Source: Rutidosis leptorrhynchoides
Taxonomy: Eukaryota; Streptophyta; Magnoliopsida; Asterales; Asteraceae
Direction: 5' to 3'
Assembly (NCBI RefSeq): GCF_046630445.1
Contig: NC_092341.1
Coordinates: 291,318,501 to 291,382,500, forward strand
Length of the DNA: 64,000 nucleotides
Within the stretch, counting starts at the first letter, position 1, and the number at the start of each line of letters is the position of its first letter. The notes under the pieces were generated by a model. It did no database searches. It saw only the letters and a program-made list of their open reading frames with translations, and was not told the origin of the DNA. Positions 34,788-47,519 of this stretch are shown here, piece after piece. The translations under genes were made by a program, and so were the position numbers.

Positions 34788-35694
34788 TTTTCTTCATAAT
34801 GGAACCACCAGCTGCTATATCGATGTCTTTCCTTGTAGTGATGTCGCATCCTTGGTAGAATATTTGTACTATTTGACAAGTGTCTAAACCATGTTGCGGA
34901 CATCCTCTCAATAATTTTCCAAATCTTGTCCACGCCTCATATAGAGTTTCGTTTGGCTTTTGCGTGAACGTAACAATTTCTCCTTGAAGTCTTACAGCTT
35001 TAGATGCCGGAAAGAATTGTTTAAGAAATTTTTCAACTAAAACGTCCCATGTATCAATCGCCCCTTCTGGTAACGATTCTAACCAATATTTGGCTTCTCC
35101 CTTTAAAGTCCAGGGAAATAACATGAGATATATCTGTTCATCCTCCACTTCTCTTATTTTAAATAGAGTGCAGATCCTATTAAATGTACGAAGATGTTCA
35201 TTTGGATCTTCCTTCTGCGCACCACTAAATTGGCATTGATTAGTTACCATGTGTAGAATTTGTCCTTTGATTTCATAATCTGGCGCATTAATGTCTGGTT
35301 GAGTAATTGCGTGACCTTGGCCAGTGCGTTTAGCTCGCATTCGGTCTTCCATACTTAGAGGTTCCAGATTCTCCATGATTGAATTTGTTGAATCTGAATC
35401 ACTATAGGATTCTGATTTAATGGTTGGTTCATCGACTATCTCTGTTTGAATGATTGGTGGTTCCGGAGGAAAGATTAATGGTTCAGGATCTCTAAATTGT
35501 CCCTAAATATCCTCCGGATTCTCAATTGTGAGGTCGGGTTCAAAAAATGGATTATTGGAAATTTGAATTGGAGTACTTGGTCGACTGGATGACGATTCTA
35601 AAGAAAAATCAACGGAGACAATATTGGCTAGATGTCTTGATCTGGTTACATGTGGTGAATGTACAAAAGGTGGTGAACGTTTTGCTCGGTGCAT
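34762..35694 (-). CDS. Athila gag N-terminus (capsid), with a nonsense codon
   Basis: ATG at 35694 starts a 63-codon stretch ending at TAG 35503-35505. The same frame then reopens, with the next Met at 35376, and runs to 34762. The domain GQILHMVTNQCQFSGAQ, DPNEHLRTFNRIC and LKGEAKYWLESLP is Retrotrans_gag. The last dozen residues are out of frame after the insertion near 34785. Confidence 0.88.
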
Positions 35695-35799
35695 TCACTG
35701 AATATCCTATTAGTTATAAAAATAAGAAAAATTATATAAGTTATCAAAATAATAGACTTTTCTGCTTTTGCCCACGTTTCGAATAGCCAATAGATGCAG

Positions 35800-36858
35800 T
35801 AGGGAGCCAGAACCCTTTAAATCGGAAGCTCACAACTCAGCCACTAACAAATTCAACTATTACTACGAAGCAGAAAATTTGGATGTCTATCAATTTAACC
35901 GCTTAAAATAATTTTTTCGTTGAAATTTAAAGAAATTAGAGAGAAGAAATAGAAAATTTTATGTCCTAAAACTAGATCGGTGAGAAATAAGAAAGAAAAA
36001 GAGCGCGTCGAAAAACGTCGAAAAATAAAAGGCTTAAAAAAATAATAGGCGTCAAAAAATAAAAATAAGAAAGTAGCGCGTCGAAACTTAAAAAGGAACT
36101 AAAAACTAAGAATTAAAAGTTACGTCTAAAAAATATTAAAGCTTAGAGAAATACTATATCCCAAAACGGCAATAACTTAAAAAGGTACTAAAATATAAAA
36201 ACGGCGTCGCAAAATTCTAAAGCACCTAAATCTTAGTCTAAAGAAAAAGCACTTAAGGAATTTTACGGCAACGCCTAAAAATTTAGAAATAAAAAAAAAC
36301 TATGGCAAAAACTATAACTTAAAACTAAATACGAGCGAAAAAATACAAATATTACGCTAAAAAGAATAAAAAGATACAAAATATAAAAATAAACTTAAAG
36401 TTGTAAAAAGTACAATTTTTATAAAAATATTATTTTTATATTATTTATTTTATAAAACTATTAATTTTATAATTTATTAAAACTAATTAAACTTAAAATA
36501 CAAAAATAATAATACTAAACTAAATAATAAAATAACTAAAAACCTAATTAGGGTTTTAATTAATTATAATTAATAATAATACTCCGTAATGATTGTTGTA
36601 GCAGGTCAACTGTGGCATGTCAGAGACATTCATGCGATCGCATGAATTTTTACCTTCGGGCTCATGCGATCGCATGGGTTAGGGTTTCGGGCCAGAGCTG
36701 GGCTGCTACAGTACTAGGCCTCGAGTATTTTTATATTTTTTTCTGTTTTAAAAATATAGAATATTTATTATTTATATAAATTAAATAAAAACTTAAATCT
36801 TAAAAACTAAAAATAAAGATAAAGAAACTTTATAAAACTTATATATTTAACAAACTCT

Positions 36859-36903
<45 letters not shown>

Positions 36904-37030
36904 TTTCTTTTTATATATTTTTTATTTAAAACTTATTTTTACAAAAACGTATTTTTATAAAAGTAAACTAAAAATTAATAAAAATCTATTTTTTATATAG
37001 CGTTGCGCTTCCGGCGTTTAAGCAAGAATA
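35800..37030 (-). other. Athila 5' untranslated region
   Basis: AT-rich leader between the primer site and gag, no ORF. It contains a palindrome pair (36631-36676) and a (TA)n tract (about 36862-36898). Confidence 0.7.
36631..36676 (-). promoter_or_regulatory. Paired CATGCGATCGCATG palindromes in the Athila 5' UTR
   Basis: Perfect copies at 36631-36644 and 36663-36676, starts 32 bp apart. The 18-bp spacer has no similarity to the LTR spacer. No TATA box at the expected distance. It lies about 0.94 kb upstream of gag. Confidence 0.65.
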
Positions 37031-37048
37031 TCGCCGGCAGCGGAGCCA
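37031..37048 (-). other. Athila primer binding site (tRNA-Asp-like)
   Basis: TGGCTCCGCTGCCGGCGA on the - strand, 8 bases from the 5' LTR. It resembles the tRNA-Asp type site TGGCGCCGTTGCCGGGG of Athila, with a few mismatches. Confidence 0.6.
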
Positions 37049-37056
37049 AAAATACT

Positions 37057-38414
37057 TGATGTGTGCGAGATGATGTACGAAATAGTTATATTTTTACTAC
37101 GAAATACTATTAAATACGATACAATTTTACACAAGATATTTATTTATTTATAGAGTGGATATACCTAAACCTTGCTACAACACTTATAGGCAGTGTACCT
37201 AATTGTACAGTAGTGTAGTTTTTAGTAAGTCCGGTTCGTTCCACATGGATCTTTTAAACAAGCTTAACGCTATATATTTAAAAACTATATTTGTAAAAAT
37301 ACAAAAATATATATAAGTAGTATTATTATTATAAAAGGGGATTTTTACCGTTTAATGACCGGTTTGTCGCTTTTAAAACTTAAGTCGCAGTTAAAACCTA
37401 ATGTAAAATATTAAAAATAAATATAACTTAATTTAAAACGTAAAGTAAATAACAATAATGAAATTGCGATAAATAAAAATGTGATAAAATAAAATTGCGA
37501 TAATTAAAGAGTACGATAATTAAAAGTGCAATTAAATACAATGACAATAAATAAAAGTGCGATAATTAAAAGTGCAATTAAATAAGCAAATAAAAGAATT
37601 ATGCTTATTTAAACTTCCGTAATCATGATGTTCGACGTGTTGATTTTAGTTTATTTTCATGGGTTAATTGTCCTTTGTCCTGGATTATTCAATATGTCCG
37701 TTTGGTTTTTGTCCATAATAGTCCATCGGTCATAAATTTAAAGTGCGAGTGTCCTCGTCAAATTATCCTTATATCCGAAGTTAAATATTCCAACTAATTG
37801 GGGACTTAAACTGTAACAAGGTCTTAATACTTTGTTTAATAATTACACCAAGATATCGACTGTGTGTAACCCAAGGTTTTAATACTTTGTTAACAATTAC
37901 GCCAAGTATCCTTGTACATAATTCACCCATGTTTTAATAAGTCTATTAACTATTAATCCATTCCCGTGTCCGGTTAAATGAACGATTATTCGTACATATA
38001 AATATCCCGCCCATCGTGTCCGATCGAGTGTATATGGTTATTTATAGGTACGTCCAATTGTAAATCTTTATATTAAATTAACAAACTATCATTTAATTAA
38101 ACAAATATAAAGCCCATTAATAGCCCATAGTCTAATTTTCACAAGTGTCGTTATTTTGTCCAAACCCCAATTATGGTCCAAAGCCCAATTACCCAATTTT
38201 AATATTTAGCCCAACATCACGATTACTTCGGCATTAAATAAGCATAATAATAACTTAGCTACGAGACATTAATTTAAAAATAACATTAACCATAACTTAC
38301 AGTGAAAAAATAGAGTAGCGTTACACGGACAGAATTTCGACTTACACTCTTACAACATTCGCTAACATACCCTTATTATTAGAATTTAAAATTAAAATTA
38401 TAATATAAATATAA

Positions 38415-38447
<33 letters not shown>

Positions 38448-39049
38448 CACGAGTGATAGAGAGATGATGGTTATATTGTGTTAAAACTGAGCCAAAACAC
38501 GCGAATTTATAGCATGTGGCCTGGATTTCAGGGCCATGCGATCGCATGGAAAATAAGCCTACAGGCCATGCGATCGCATGGAGGTAGGTATCAGCTCACA
38601 CTCCTTTGTTTTCTTGTTTGCCGACGTTTATAATATATAATATAATATATAAATAATTTATATAATTATTTAAATATTATATTATATTCTTGTGCATAGT
38701 TGACTCATAATTTTTAGTCCGTTGCGTCGAGCGTTGAGAGTTGACTTTGGTCCCGGTTCCGAATTTTCGAACGTCCTTGCGTACAATTTAATATCTTGTA
38801 CTTTGCGTTTCGCGTCTTGTACTCTTGTAATTCTGAGACGTTTCTCACCAATAATTTGAACCACTTTGATTGTATTTTGTACTTTTGAGCTTTTTGGTCA
38901 TTTGCGTCTTCAATTTGTCGAATCTGTCTTTTGTCTTCACCTTTTATTATTTAAACGAATATTACTTGTAAATAGAACAATTTCAACTAAAAACTTGTTT
39001 TTCTTGAGAGATAATGCTATTAAATATATGTTCGTTTTTAGCATTATCA
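37057..39049 (-). repeat. Athila 5' LTR (1993 bp)
   Basis: Pairs with 10270-12245. A short extra duplication near 37537-37570 and a different (TA)n length explain the size difference. Confidence 0.92.
38504..38580 (-). promoter_or_regulatory. Athila LTR core promoter: paired palindromes plus TATA box
   Basis: Perfect CATGCGATCGCATG at 38567-38580 and 38535-38548 (starts 32 bp apart), then CTGAAATCCAGGCCA, then TATAAATT (38511-38504). The proximal palindrome centre to TATA distance is about 30 bp, so the two palindromes and the TATA box lie on a near-regular 30-32 bp ladder. A transcription start near 38480 is expected from the TATA position. Confidence 0.7.
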
Positions 39050-39079
39050 ATGTTAGAGTTAATATTATATTTAATTATT

Positions 39080-39085
<6 letters not shown>

Positions 39086-39130
<45 letters not shown>
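39086..39130. repeat. (TA)n microsatellite left of the MITE
   Basis: Perfect TA run touching the left MITE end. The right end touches a second TA run (39883-39935). Confidence 0.95.
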
Positions 39131-39132
<2 letters not shown>

Positions 39133-39879
39133 GGAAAGTGAATATGGTGTTGTCACCCATATAACCTTATATGACAACCTAACAAATACTACGTAGTTTT
39201 ACCCTAAAATTTTTAAAAAGACAAACCTAATATTACTCATCCTCCAACTCACGTATCTTACTAACCCATGTCCATTATCCATATGATACACTCTCATCTT
39301 ATTCACTATAGCCAAATTCTTCAATTTTTAATGAATTAATTCCGTCGAAACCCATAAAAATTAGCAAAAGATAAAATTAATTATTTAAATTCTAAATCTT
39401 TTTCTGTGTTGATAACCAATACCTTGTCGTCAATCCAATCAATTTGATCAATTGCCTTTGTTAATTATTCGATTAATAGTTGTGAAAACAACACGTATTA
39501 CTGAATTTTTATTTGTAAATTGGAACAACATAATTGACTATATTATGAGGTTGATTATTGTGATCACCACTTTCTAAAAAAAAAAAAAAAAACCGTACTT
39601 CGATTGGCAATATTATATTGTGAGTGATGAGTACAGACAAAATATTAACAGAATTAATCGAATAGTTAACTAAGGAAGTTGATTACCAAAAAAAATTGGA
39701 TTGATATCAAAGTAATCGTGGTTCGTGATCATAGAAAAAGAATTAGATGCACTAGGTTTGAATAAGGGTAGGTTTGAATAAGGGAACGTAAGTGGTAGGG
39801 AGTAATTTTTAGGGTAAAATGATGTAGTATTTGTTGGACTGTCATATAAAGTTATATGGGTGACAGCACCATATTCACT

Positions 39880-39883
<4 letters not shown>
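39131..39883. mobile_element. MITE with about 80-bp terminal inverted repeats inside a (TA)n tract
   Basis: The left end GGGGAAAGTGAATATGGTG matches the complement of the right end, and the inverted match continues through TGTCACCCATATAAC and CAACAAATACTAC for about 80 bp with roughly 10-15% mismatch. No coding capacity. Both ends abut TA microsatellite, so the duplication cannot be delimited. MITEs flanked by TA microsatellites are known (for example Micron in rice). Confidence 0.7.
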
Positions 39884-39940
<57 letters not shown>

Positions 39941-40802
39941 CATATTCATTTAAAACTATTAATTTATATATCTATTTTAAAAAAATATTTAGTTTTTCAA
40001 ATGCTAATTATATTTCAAAATATAATTTAAATCGTTTACGTAATAGAAAATATTATATCCTATATCGTTTTAATTTTAAAAAGTAAATAGATATAGTTCA
40101 TTTATGTACTAGTGTTTAAATATCAATCTTATCACTAAGCGAGTGTTACTATCATGTACTTAACTAAATTTTGAAAACATAAATATTTAATGAACACGGT
40201 CTAATTACACGTTGCAAGTTATTTATATATTCAACAACTAATATTCTAATTTACGTTATTTAAGCAGGGATATTTTAATAATCAAGTTTCATTATATCGA
40301 AAAACGTTTTTGTACACTGGTAACTAAATCATTATTATTAAATTTAGTCTTCCACTAACTTTTGTCTAACTTTCGTTATTTGACACCTTGTTCTCATATG
40401 AAAATCACTTTACCAATTATTCCGAATATCGTTAAAAAGAATAGATTTCTCAAATCATAGTGGACCTCTCAACAGAGACTCGTAATCATAAATCAATGTT
40501 TCAATCATTTGATTTTATCTTCTAATTTCGCCGATAATCATATTGAAACAAATACGTTCATGTAAAGCATTATACGTTTAAATATTTGTTGATATATTCA
40601 AGTTATAATATATACACATATACATATATAATCATATACGTTCATTTAATGGTTCGTGAATCATTTAAATTTGGTCGAGGTTAAATGAATGTGTGAACAT
40701 AGTTTAAAATTCTTGAGATTTAACATTACAGACTTTGCTTATCGTGTCGAAATAATATAAAGATAAACTTTAAATTTGGTCGGAAATTTTCGGGTCGTCA
40801 CA

Positions 40803-41369
40803 TATCTAATGACGGCTCATTCAGTGTTAGTTGTACTCGCTCTTTTATAGACAATTCACATGTTTCGCAGGTACACTTGGTGACTAGATGGTGTAAACTT
40901 TTACCCCGAAAAGTTAATATTTTTATTTAGAGATTGTCCTTGAATCGTTTACCTGGGAAGTTGAATCTATCTAGCCGAGGTATTGAGCTAACAAACATGG
41001 GATGTGTAAACTATACTAGTCTTGTTGAATCTATCGATCACGTTCTTTTTGGGTGTGAAGTTGCTATCGACTTATGGCGCATGCTACGTGTATGGTCCGA
41101 CATCAACATTCCAAATGTATCATCATGGGTCGAGTGAATTGACTGGTTCAACGGATGGCTCGCAACCTCAGATGCAAAACAGCGGATGCACGTGCTAGTG
41201 TGCACTCTACTTTGGGTCTTGTGGAGATTCATGAATTGCACTATATTTGAAGAAAATTCCCCGAAGAAGTATTCGTTGTTTGATAGTATACGCCTTTCAT
41301 CGTTTAATTGGTTTTGTAATAGAGGTAAATTTAATATTTCTTGGAACTTGTGGCTTATAAAGCCTTTGT
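40803..41369 (+). pseudogene. LINE ORF2 C-terminus (zf-RVT domain), 5' part
   Basis: Reading SNDGSFSVSCTRSF, then after a TAG (Trp position, about 40928) RLSLNRLPGKLNLSSRGIE, ESIDHVLFGCEVAIDLWRML and LLWVLWRFMNCTIFEE. This is the zinc-binding region after reverse transcriptase in plant LINEs. The ESIDH-LFGC-A-W core is typical. A stop near 41137 (TGA) also breaks it. It starts at the very base after LTR X2, and continues after the X3 insertion at 55234. Confidence 0.8.
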
Positions 41370-41535
41370 TGTGACGACCCGAAAATTTTCGATCAAATTT
41401 AAACTTAATCCTTATATGATTTCGACACGATAAGCAAAGTCTGTAAAGTTGAATCTTAAAATTTTTGAAACTATTTATATGGATTCCGTTAACCTTTGAC
41501 TAATCCCGACGATTCACGAAAAATTTTGTAAATAA

Positions 41536-41536
<1 letters not shown>

Positions 41537-41610
<74 letters not shown>

Positions 41611-41892
41611 AATATAATTATAAGTATATATATTAATTTGAATCAATAAAAAAATACAATTTAATCATTTGAATTGAAATATATAAATGGCATAGATATT
41701 ATATGTTGACACTTAAAATATTTAATTCTAGGATGAAATAACATAATAATTTGTATATATAAATATATATTTATATATATAAACATTTATATTCTCATAT
41801 ATACATATATAATATAATTAATATTCAAACACATATTACATAATAATATATATTTATATTAAATGTTAAATATTTAATATATGTTAAAATAA

Positions 41893-41956
<64 letters not shown>
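41537..41956. repeat. (TA)n microsatellites in LTR X3
   Basis: Two tracts, about 41537-41607 and 41890-41956, separated by AT-rich sequence. Confidence 0.9.
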
Positions 41957-41959
<3 letters not shown>

Positions 41960-43192
41960 TAATTGTAATGTTACTATATTAAATGTACTTAAAAGTTAAA
42001 AATATAGTTGATATAATGATATTATTACTACTTTCAATGTTACTAATAATATTAATATCAATATTAGTATGATTAATATTATCATTATCATATATATATA
42101 TAGATGCGAAGTTTAATACATTTAATTTGTTATATTATTAGTATTACTAATATCATTATTTAAAATATATAATGTATAGATATGAAAATTGATATGAATA
42201 AATTGTTATATTGTTATTATTAATATTATTATTATCAATAATAATACTAATATTATTTTAGTTAATATTATTATTAATATCATGAATAATATTATTGTTA
42301 TCATTTTATTTATTTATTTATTAATGTTATCATTATTATTAATATCATTATTAGTATTAATATTAATAATTATTATTATCATAGTTATTTATATTATTAA
42401 TATTATTCTTAAAAATATTAAAAGTACTATTATTAATATTAATATTAATTAATTATTGATATTGATTATAAAATTAGAAATCTGATATCGAATATATATT
42501 TTTGTTTTCTTACAATTTTGTTGCACATCACAATCTCACTATAATTAAAGTTGCTTTCCTGTCTCTAAACTCGTACGATTTATTCACAAAATCATAATAA
42601 AATCAGTTACAGGGTAATTGCATTCAATACAATCCAAATACCGTCGTTTTCTATATTTTCTTCTATCTGCTTCAATTATTTCTGTCCTTGTTGTTTAATT
42701 AATTCGATATCTATATGACTATATAAAACAATGTGTTAGTAATTCGTTCATACTTCTTTCCTTATCAATTATCTCTTACATCCACAATTATTTAATTAAA
42801 TTGCAGAAAAATAGAGAAGAACATGAATATCCTCTGTATGCGTATATTTTTTTTCAAAACTTGAATTCGAATATAATTTCAAAAACCATAAATGTAGGGT
42901 TGTTAAGAATATTTTACTTAATCTTTCTGCAAAGTTTGAGATTCCAATTCATTGTATTGATTGAGAATTCACGAGTCAAAGTTTTAATTTTAAAAAGTCA
43001 AACTTCATTCTTTGATCGAATTCGAGTTATAGGTTACAATTGAAGTTAAATTGAGGGTTAAGAACGATTCTAGGAAGGTTTTAAAACTCTTTTCCTATAG
43101 AAAGTTTTGTCTAAAAACGTTTCAATTTCGAAATCATTATTTTTGTTCTTCGTGGTGTTCGAAGACACAGCAGCTGCTGTGTTCTTTTTTTT

Positions 43193-43193
<1 letters not shown>

Positions 43194-43267
<74 letters not shown>
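43194..43267. repeat. (TA)n microsatellite in LTR X3
   Basis: About 74 bp of TA. No matching tract exists at this place in X1. Confidence 0.95.
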
Positions 43268-43271
<4 letters not shown>

Positions 43272-43462
43272 CTTTTTCGTATCTATTAATTAGAATCACA
43301 AATACAAGTGATTTTTAATTATGTTCAATAATAATCAAACTCTAATTTGGTGTTAAGAATAGTTCCTAGTCGATCAGTTTTGTAAAGATGTAAGGGAAAC
43401 TGAAAAGTGAGGTTCATATATAATTAAAATCTGTATAATTCAGAAAAGCTGGGATAGAAGCA

Positions 43463-43508
43463 TTGTTAAGGGTGTTTGGTGTATTCAGGAGGTCTCGGGT
43501 TCGAGCCT
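43463..43508 (+). other. tRNA-like module in LTR X3
   Basis: TTGTTAAGGGTG (A-box-like) and GGTTCGAGCCT (43498-43508, B box), 34 bp apart. Homologous to 5193-5239 in X1, and followed by (ATT)n at 43561-43655. Confidence 0.4.
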
Positions 43509-43560
43509 TACTCGGGACATTTTTTTGTTAGAAAGGCTTCTTGAAGGTAGTTTTCAATAC

Positions 43561-43561
43561 A

Positions 43562-43655
<94 letters not shown>
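43561..43655 (+). repeat. (ATT)n microsatellite in LTR X3
   Basis: About 32 ATT units, at the position orthologous to 5284-5391. Confidence 0.95.
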
Positions 43656-43656
<1 letters not shown>

Positions 43657-44285
43657 GATAATTTTGTTATCACCCCTAATATTTAGAAGTATCAGTATCA
43701 TTAATCAAATTAAGAGTATTATTATTATTGTTATCACTAGTATAAGTATTATAATTACAATTACAATTAGGATTATTATTATTATTATTGGTACTATTAA
43801 TGTTATGATTATTATTATCATTAACATATGTATAAGTATTATAATTTTTATCATTATTGTTGTTACAAGTATCATAATTATTAGTATCATTTTAAAATTT
43901 ATAGAATTATTATTGTTATCATTAACATATGTATTAATATTATCATTATTAAAATTGTTGATATGATTATGATTAGTAGTAAATTTTTATTAAGTATTAT
44001 TATTATCATTATCACTAAAACTATCATTATTTTAAACCTATAATTTTATTAAAACTAGTATGATCATTATTATTATTGTTAAAATTACTAAGTATCATTA
44101 TCATTACTACCATTAACATTATAATTAACATTTTTACAGTTATTATTAATATCATTATTATTATCATTAATAGAATTATTAACATTATTATCTTTACTAG
44201 CAATAATAAAATATTATAATTATTGTCATTTTTACCACTATTAATATTATTTTAATATTATTATAACCACTACTATTAATATACA

Positions 44286-44287
44286 AA

Positions 44288-44337
<50 letters not shown>

Positions 44338-44419
44338 TTTTATATATATATTAAAAATATATTTAATACGTATAACATAACGAAAATTAATATTTTTATA
44401 TAACAAAGTGAATATATGA

Positions 44420-44476
<57 letters not shown>
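44286..44476. repeat. (TA)n microsatellites near the Tek-B insertion
   Basis: Two tracts, about 44286-44332 and 44424-44476, in X3. They correspond to the tract at 6086-6250 in X1. Confidence 0.9.
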
Positions 44477-44483
<7 letters not shown>

Positions 44484-44584
44484 TATTAATATAAAAAGGA
44501 TATAACTAATAAATTATATATATATATATATATTAGTTCGATTACAAGTATATATTTTAATATATATATATATGAATGATATAG

Positions 44585-47486
44585 TGTGATGCCCCGTACA
44601 AAACCATCGTGTACGAATCATCAACAACAGGATCATTACAAGATTAAGTACTATATGCGTTTTTAAAAAGAGTTTGCATTCAATAATAATGTGATGTCTA
44701 AACCAACATCGAATGTTTTACAATTCAAAAGCATGCTTCACTAAGGAGAAGCAAATAATAAGTGTATGTGACCACAATGGTCGTTACAAGTCATAATTCA
44801 AAAGTACTAAAGTTTGAATGCAAGGTAAAGTAGTTCATGCGATGATAACTCTAAGCAGCGGGTGTCTACAGCACGACTAGTACACAGCGGAAGCTAACCT
44901 CAAGCACATGAGAAAAACATGCTTAAAAACGTCAACACAAAGGTTGGTGAGCTATAGTTTAAGTATAACAATATGTAAGGTAGGCCACGAGATTTCAGTG
45001 CTACAAAGAGTGTTTCAAAACAGTAAGATAAAGTATATGTTAACCGTGGGTACTTGGTAACTAACTTAACGTTTATACCCCCTGAAAGTACACTTGACAA
45101 GTGCGTATGTCTACGAAGTATTAAACACTCGTTAAATGCTAGCGCGACTAGCCCGAGTGGGGATGTCAAACCCTATGGATCCATATCTAAGATTCGCGTT
45201 CACGGTTCAAAAACCAATGATTAAACGTTACCGAGCTAAAGGGAATGTTTATGCCGTTGTATAACCCACACATATATAAGTTTAAGTACTCGTGCCTAGT
45301 ATGTAAAACATAAAATCCGCATGTATTCTCAGTTCCCAAAATAAGTTAAAGTAAAAAGGGAATGCTATAACTCACAATGATAATGTAGTCGTAAAGTCGG
45401 TTCGGAAAAGGTGTGCAAGTAAACGGTCCGAAAGTCCTCAACCTAAGTCAAATAGTACTAAGTCAGTAAATCGTCTTAATAGGTTTAAAAGTATGTAAAT
45501 AAGGTCTTAAGGGTCATCATCAATCATCATCAAACAAAAGGCGTAAAGTAAGTTTCGTTTATGAAAGTAGTTTACAACAAAGGCTGACTTCAGTCAGTCA
45601 CCACAGCCTCTACCCTTACTGAAACAAGGTGAGACCAGTGGCCATGGCTCCGTATATAAGTCCTTTAAGTGTGGTAAAATTTACAGAAGCAAACTCGTCT
45701 TCGTTTGACCGTGGCGACGGTCTAAGTACGAGTAGGTCAGAAATTTCTGCACAACGTTAAAGGACATAGTAACGATCGGAGGGCCATAAATCCTAAACCG
45801 TAACTCGGATTAAGACGAGTCCTATATGAAAAGTTATCTACTCGAAAATATCTATCTAAAAATCATGGTTAGAACAGCCCAGGTCTGCTGGTCTGTTACA
45901 GAAACAGCAGGTCAGCAGGTTTTGGACTGAAACAGTAAGTTTAAGTGAGTTCCGGTGGTCTTGGTGCTTGATGTTCATCATGGTTCTCATCCTTGATGCA
46001 TATAGCTTCAAGTGTACAACTCATTGATGTATCTACATCATCTTAGCCAAGTCTTGACCACCATAACCCTAGTGCAAGTCTAAGACATGAAGCACAACTC
46101 ACTTAAGAGTTGCATGTAGTTTGATGAACCAAAGTTACATCAAAGTCTTAGGTTTGACACTTACATGAACTATAATAGAAATATTGAACTCTAAACTTGA
46201 AAATAAACTAACTAATCAAGATCTTAAGATGTAGAACATAGTTCTTAGTTAGATCTTGAAGATCCATGACTCAAAAGTCTAGATCAAGCATAAGTATACA
46301 AAGTTATATTTAAAGAAAACTTATTTGTGTGTTCTTGAACTTTCAAGGTTAACTTTTAGTTCAAGATTAATGAGATCAAGACTAACTTGTAGTACTTGAC
46401 CATTTAAACTAATTACATGAAAGTAAAGTGCAAGAAGAAGTAAACTAAGTAAACAAGTAAATTATTCATGGTTGTTCATACTTTAAAGATTCAAACCAAA
46501 GTTTGATCTTTAGAAAGTAAACTTTAAAGTTTACTTCATGAACTTCAAGTATGAATTTAATCAACATATGAACTTGCAATCTTTTAAGAAAGTATATGTA
46601 GAATCATAACTAGTAAGTTATGTTCTTGAGTGTTCTTGATAAATACAAGAAATAAGAAGAATCAAACTAGAAAGTTTATTCTTGGAAACTAGTAAAGAAC
46701 AACTAACAATTATATGTAACAAACTAACAACAACAAGTAGTCAAACTACAAGTAACAAAAGATGATGATGATTATGTGATGTAAGGTGGCGGTTTTCATG
46801 AAGAATCAAAGAGAGAAAAGAGCCTTGTTACTTACTAGTTTAGAGAGAAAAAAAGAGAGGAAAGTAGCAAGTATTGTGTGTGTGTTTTTGAGAGAGGAAT
46901 GCAAGTGAGATGTAATGAAAGAATGAAGTCAAAACTCTCCTAATACTCCCCTAAGGCCAACGGCCTGCAGCAGATTCCAAAGGGGGAGGGGATTAAACCA
47001 CAAGATACTTGCAAGTAAAGCCTTAAAAGTGTGGTTAAAAGGGGTAGTCTCATGGGGATTGTGTAGCAACCAGATTCCAAGTCTTTTAAACTAACTAGTT
47101 CCATTCAAACATGATACTTATATGTAAATATGGGCTAAATAGTCCAACTAAGAAGTAGGGTGGGCTTATAAGCCTTATTCATGAGTCCATTAACTAATAA
47201 AGCCCAAGTTCAATTAATTAACAAATAAAGTCCAACAAAAGCCCAAGTAATTAACCAACAACCTTAGTTAATTAAAATGATTAATAAAACTAATCATGAA
47301 TGTAAATAATACTTGAAAATATTATTCGTGCAAGTTTCGGGTGTCACAAAGACGTTTCGGGCAATTAAAGTCAAGTTCGGGCAATCATGGCAACATGTAA
47401 ATGTAATGACATACATTCGTTTTATCACACGTATTAATAATAATAATTATTAATAAATAAACGTTGGAAATTCCAGGGTCGGTACA
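44585..47486 (-). repeat. Tek-B 3' LTR (2902 bp)
   Basis: TGTGATGCCCCG to GTCGGTACA. Its last 9 bases have one change from the usual GTCGTTACA. Pairs with 51401-54302. Contains the conserved block at 44886-45169. Confidence 0.95.
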
Positions 47487-47500
47487 TTACCCACCTGTTA
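47487..47500 (-). other. Tek-B polypurine tract
   Basis: TAACAGGTGGGTAA on the - strand, adjacent to the 3' LTR. Confidence 0.8.
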
Positions 47501-47519
47501 AAGAAAATTTCGTCCCGAA

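Larger units (their letters stand above)
10270..39049 (-). mobile_element. Athila-type LTR retrotransposon (about 16.9 kb without the nested Tek-A)
   Basis: Both LTRs begin TGATGTGTGCGA and end GCATTATCA. A perfect 5-bp target duplication ATGTT flanks it (10265-10269 and 39050-39054). Order on the - strand: 5' LTR (39049-37057), primer site, 5' untranslated region, gag, protease, RT, RNase H, integrase, a CCHC ORF, an intron-containing env-like ORF, a long 3' region, polypurine tract, 3' LTR (12245-10270). Tek-A is inserted in the 3' region. Coding parts carry two nonsense codons and at least five frameshifts, so it is inactive. Assignment to Athila rests on gene order, the ADLGAS protease and the ATHILA ORF1-like gene. 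Confidence 0.9.
7177..40802 (-). repeat. LTR X2 (about 4.1 kb without insertions), interrupted by the Athila element
   Basis: Its 5' terminus TGTGACGACCC is the complement of 40792-40802, and its 3' terminus is the complement of TGACACGACC at 7177. The two parts are 39055-40802 and 7177-10269. Removing the Athila insertion and the MITE leaves about 4.1 kb, close to X3 (4136 bp). The 3' part (7177-8064) is near-identical in layout to X3 54308-55228. No target-site duplication can be found: 40803-40807 is TATCT, while the left flank is GGGAG or GAGTG. It is therefore not a simple solo-LTR insertion at its present place. Confidence 0.75.

Noticed and set aside
11738..38580. CRISPR-like array from repeated 14-bp motifs with equal 18-bp spacers
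   Set aside because: Only pairs, at dispersed sites in a plant retroelement; no leader and no cas genes.
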